Assembly (NCBI GenBank): GCA_964481425.1
Contig: CAYZTM010000015.1
Span: 33,507-97,506, forward strand
Origin: MKUN01 sp964481425
Lineage (GTDB): Bacteria > Bacteroidota > Bacteroidia > Chitinophagales > Chitinophagaceae
Length of the DNA: 64,000 bases
Direction: 5' to 3'
Shown here: positions 61,493 to 64,000 of the stretch, in pieces
Layout of the letters: the number at the start of each line of letters is the position of its first letter
Numbering within the stretch: position 1 is the stretch's first letter
The notes under the pieces: generated by a model
The model's input: the letters and a program-made list of their open reading frames with translations, nothing else
Told to the model about the DNA's origin: nothing
Databases searched by the model: none
Made by a program: the position numbers and the translations under genes

Positions 61493-63895
61493 CTATTGTA
61501 CCAGTAGCTTTTCTTTAAAGCGCCATCGGTCACTGACCACTTCTATGTAGTACATGCCGGGTTTCAGATCTCCCTTCTCTACAGTAAGCACATCGGCATT
61601 TTGCTTGTCGTAGCTGCGTACCTCGCGGCCCAGCACGTCGTAAATCTTAGCTGTATAGTTTATACCCCCAGTATATTGCATCACAATATTGGCATGGCGG
61701 GTGAAGGGGTTGGGGAATACCATGTGCTGCACATGACCGGGGCCGTATGTATTCTGTACGCTGGTTGGTATAGAGGCCAGGCAGGTAGAATCGACGGCCA
61801 TATGCGATACCTCTTCGTAGGACTCATTTACTACGGCTATAATGCTATCTATGCACACATGGTAATCGGTTATGGCATCGAAGCTGATGCGCAGCAGCAA
61901 TGTGGGGCCGAGATTTTTGGGTATGGGCACTTCGTCGTTGGTGAGCAGGGCTATCTCCCCGGTGGGCCTGAAGGCGACCGTGGGACTAAAGCCCGGCATC
62001 ATGTTCTGCACGTTCACTATATGGAGACCGCTCATCTTCAGCTGGTAAGCGAGCAACTTGCAATCGGTATTCTTAATAAATATGTCCACCGTCTGGTTAG
62101 TATAATCAAGGTTGCCCATTGAGAAGTCGGCTTCTTCGTAAGGGTTCCTGATCAGGTTGGGGAAGTCGCAGGACTTATGTGTATGGCCTACAGGTATGGC
62201 ATCGGGCCCGTGTGTAGCACAATCGAAGAGCAGCGCGGCATCGGTCACAGTTATCATGGAGTCCTTGTTCAGGTCGAAGCAGGCTGTGGCGGGGATATTG
62301 TGGTAGATGGCCCCATGCATATAGCTGTTCACATCAAAAGTGTTGCGCAGGCTGTCGGCATTGATATCGCCTGTGAGCCGGGTACCGTTACAATTGCCCT
62401 CACAGTCGGGAACGGCCAGGCCGTTCTCTACGCCGTTACAGTCATAGTAAGGCGCGCAGTTGGGCAGTACATCTACCTGGCGCAGACCATTAGCATCGTG
62501 GTAGATATGTATGCAGGTGCGGGCCCAGTTATTGACATAATCTGTCTCGTAGCGGCCGTAGAAATCAGGACGCGGCTGCCAGCTTGCACGAACAATGAGT
62601 TTGTAATCGCCATCGGGCACATCTGTAATGTCCACCCACTGGCAGGGGAGGCCGCTTGTATATATGTCGGAGCAGCCGGCCGTGATGCCCATATTGCCGC
62701 AACTGAACTTGCCCACGCCTGTAGTGCAGGTAAGATCAAGCACGCAGAAGCCGTTCTTATAACCTATGGGGACAAAGTTGTTGTTATAGTCTGCCAATAG
62801 GTACTGTGCGTAATCTTTGAAGTGCCAGTGGCCATGACAGAGATCCCACTGGAAAATGGGACTATATGTGTTGATATTTGCCGGAGGCGTCCCGGCCGTA
62901 AAATCGGTAGCGCCAATGTTGTCTATACGTGTGGAGAAGTTGATCCGCTCGCGCACGCCGTAGCCGTTAAGGCAGCCCTCGCGTATGGCACAAACATCGG
63001 TAGTGGTGCTGGTGTCCATATAAATGGAATTGGCTAATTCCGTGCTGTCCACTGTCAGGTCAGGGCCTGTGGGGCAGAGCGGGCTGGGGTAGTACACACA
63101 ACTCGAATCATCAATAGTGGCAAACTGGTTGTAATTACATGCGTTGATATCCATACAGCCGGATACCTGGCCATTGTATGTAAGCGACCAATTAATTGGT
63201 CCGTAATTGCAGGTGTGACCATAGTCGCCTATGCGTATATAATAGACCTGGTTGGCCAGGAAGTAGGCACTGATGTTGGCATTGTTGCCACAGTTCTGGA
63301 AGCCGTAATAAATGGTTGCCAGGTTGTTGGTATCGGGTACAAGGTTGGTGCAGTAGTCATACACATACAGCTTGGTTGTGCACGCGTTCATGTTGCAGGT
63401 GGTAATGGTGTACTGACCTGTAGCCGTTGGTGTAAATATATACCAGTAATCAGGGTTAGGAGCGGTGAAAGTGCCGGTATCGGTTACGATAGCAGTAGAG
63501 CAGTTAGCGCCGGGTGCGCAGTCGAGCCAGGCGTTGCTTTGTGTCCCGAAGGTGCTATCGCTGGACACGAGCACGTTATCGAGAAACACGTTAAAATAAC
63601 CATGGCCATAGTTGCAGCAAATGCCATCGCCATAAGAGTCCATTATCTGGAAGTGCGTGCAGGAATTGTCCGGTACACAAATAGAGTCTTTGTAAAGAGT
63701 GGCCTGGCCCATATTGGCCACATTCTGCATCAATATATTGCCTTGCGCGTCGAATAATTTCCAGGTCGTCTCGGCAGGATAGTTGTCGGTCATCAGTTCA
63801 ACACGCACCTTTTTCTGACCGGCAGGACATTGTGCATTGGCATGAACATCAACTATAGAGAGCAATACAGGTATTAAGTATATCCATTTTTTCAT
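61493..63895 (-). CDS. Secreted lysyl-oxidase-domain protein with T9SS type A tail
   Basis: About 800 residues. It has a signal peptide, then a Cys-rich calcium-binding-like region (DSYGDGICCNYGHG) and a pre-domain GCMDINACNYNQFATIDDSS found in Bacteroidota surface proteins. A lysyl-oxidase catalytic domain follows, with the copper-binding histidine motif HGHWHF (H354, H356, H358). A dockerin-like DINADSLRNTFDVNSYMHG region and the type A sorting signal (MVFPNPFTRHAN ... RFKEKLLVQ) are at the end. Copper-dependent oxidation of lysine on an extracellular protein is the family activity. The start at 63895 is the second methionine of the frame. Confidence 0.85.
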   Translation of the reverse strand: MKKWIYLIPVLLSIVDVHANAQCPAGQKKVRVELMTDNYPAETTWKLFDAQGNILMQNVANMGQATLYKDSICVPDNSCTHFQIMDSYGDGICCNYGHGYFNVFLDNVLVSSDSTFGTQSNAWLDCAPGANCSTAIVTDTGTFTAPNPDYWYIFTPTATGQYTITTCNMNACTTKLYVYDYCTNLVPDTNNLATIYYGFQNCGNNANISAYFLANQVYYIRIGDYGHTCNYGPINWSLTYNGQVSGCMDINACNYNQFATIDDSSCVYYPSPLCPTGPDLTVDSTELANSIYMDTSTTTDVCAIREGCLNGYGVRERINFSTRIDNIGATDFTAGTPPANINTYSPIFQWDLCHGHWHFKDYAQYLLADYNNNFVPIGYKNGFCVLDLTCTTGVGKFSCGNMGITAGCSDIYTSGLPCQWVDITDVPDGDYKLIVRASWQPRPDFYGRYETDYVNNWARTCIHIYHDANGLRQVDVLPNCAPYYDCNGVENGLAVPDCEGNCNGTRLTGDINADSLRNTFDVNSYMHGAIYHNIPATACFDLNKDSMITVTDAALLFDCATHGPDAIPVGHTHKSCDFPNLIRNPYEEADFSMGNLDYTNQTVDIFIKNTDCKLLAYQLKMSGLHIVNVQNMMPGFSPTVAFRPTGEIALLTNDEVPIPKNLGPTLLLRISFDAITDYHVCIDSIIAVVNESYEEVSHMAVDSTCLASIPTSVQNTYGPGHVQHMVFPNPFTRHANIVMQYTGGINYTAKIYDVLGREVRSYDKQNADVLTVEKGDLKPGMYYIEVVSDRWRFKEKLLVQ

Positions 63896-63924
63896 ACACA
63901 ACGATTTGAGGTATGTGATATACG

Positions 63925-63957
63925 TAAAGATAATATTTTTTAATTTATCTCAACAAA
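63925..63957 (-). promoter_or_regulatory. Promoter of the lysyl-oxidase gene
   Basis: On the minus strand TTTG (63957-63954) and TATCTTTA (63932-63925) are separated by 21 bases, near the Bacteroidota -33/-7 pattern with one mismatch. Confidence 0.5.
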
Positions 63958-64000
63958 GAAATACTTCCTGCTTTTTGGATGGTGCTTCCATCGGTAAAAG

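Overview
The window looks like chromosome of a member of the Bacteroidota, probably a Chitinophagaceae-like bacterium. The evidence is two secreted proteins with type A C-terminal sorting domains of the type IX secretion system (T9SS), one with a gliding-associated type B domain, a TonB-dependent receptor with a carboxypeptidase-like N-terminal domain, Bacteroidota-style promoters (TTTG / TAnnTTTG) and few strong Shine-Dalgarno sites. No tRNA, rRNA or CRISPR array was seen.

Positions 1-42.4 kb are mostly ordinary core genome. In order they hold the end of bioA with a ferritin-like partner, prfC, dnaG, a PKD-repeat surface protein, an MFS pump and recQ. A PadR/membrane-protein pair, an aldehyde dehydrogenase and a CDP-sugar cassette (rfbF-rfbG-epimerase) follow. 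Next come a Nudix gene, pyrE, ispD, a YKSDA-repeat protein, an S41 peptidase, two POT peptide transporters, purD and nnr. A TonB receptor / TPR / beta-barrel / HU-SPOR run and parAB with a metallo-hydrolase complete this part.

Positions 42.97-46.76 kb hold a compact AT-rich four-gene operon. In transcription order it encodes a nucleoside-deoxyribosyltransferase-like protein, a 67-residue peptide, a radical-SAM enzyme and an AAA-TIR protein. The first three genes are 4-5 bases apart. The domain mix (TIR effector plus nucleotide-processing fold) suggests an immune or conflict module. The tiny gene ahead of a radical-SAM enzyme suggests a modified peptide. I do not recognise this combination as a named system. 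It lies between two inverted copies of a dispersed repeat, next to nadC.

Positions 49,529-57,896 form a clear 8.4 kb transposon of the IS1595 type. It has 23-base terminal inverted repeats matching at 22 of 23 positions, an 8-base direct repeat GAAATAAC touching both ends, and an intact IS1595/ISXO2-like transposase inside. It carries a Clp-fold (SDH-type) protease with two tiny lysine-rich genes, two lipoproteins, a membrane protein pair, an STAS-HATPase-STAS-like protein and unknowns. It landed 30 bases upstream of an aspartyl/asparaginyl beta-hydroxylase gene.

From 57.9 kb to the end, core-like genes resume: the beta-hydroxylase, a cytochrome b and a membrane-anchored molybdopterin oxidoreductase with 4-base overlaps, a CvfB-like S1 protein, a cupin-like protein, and a secreted lysyl-oxidase-domain protein with a T9SS tail.
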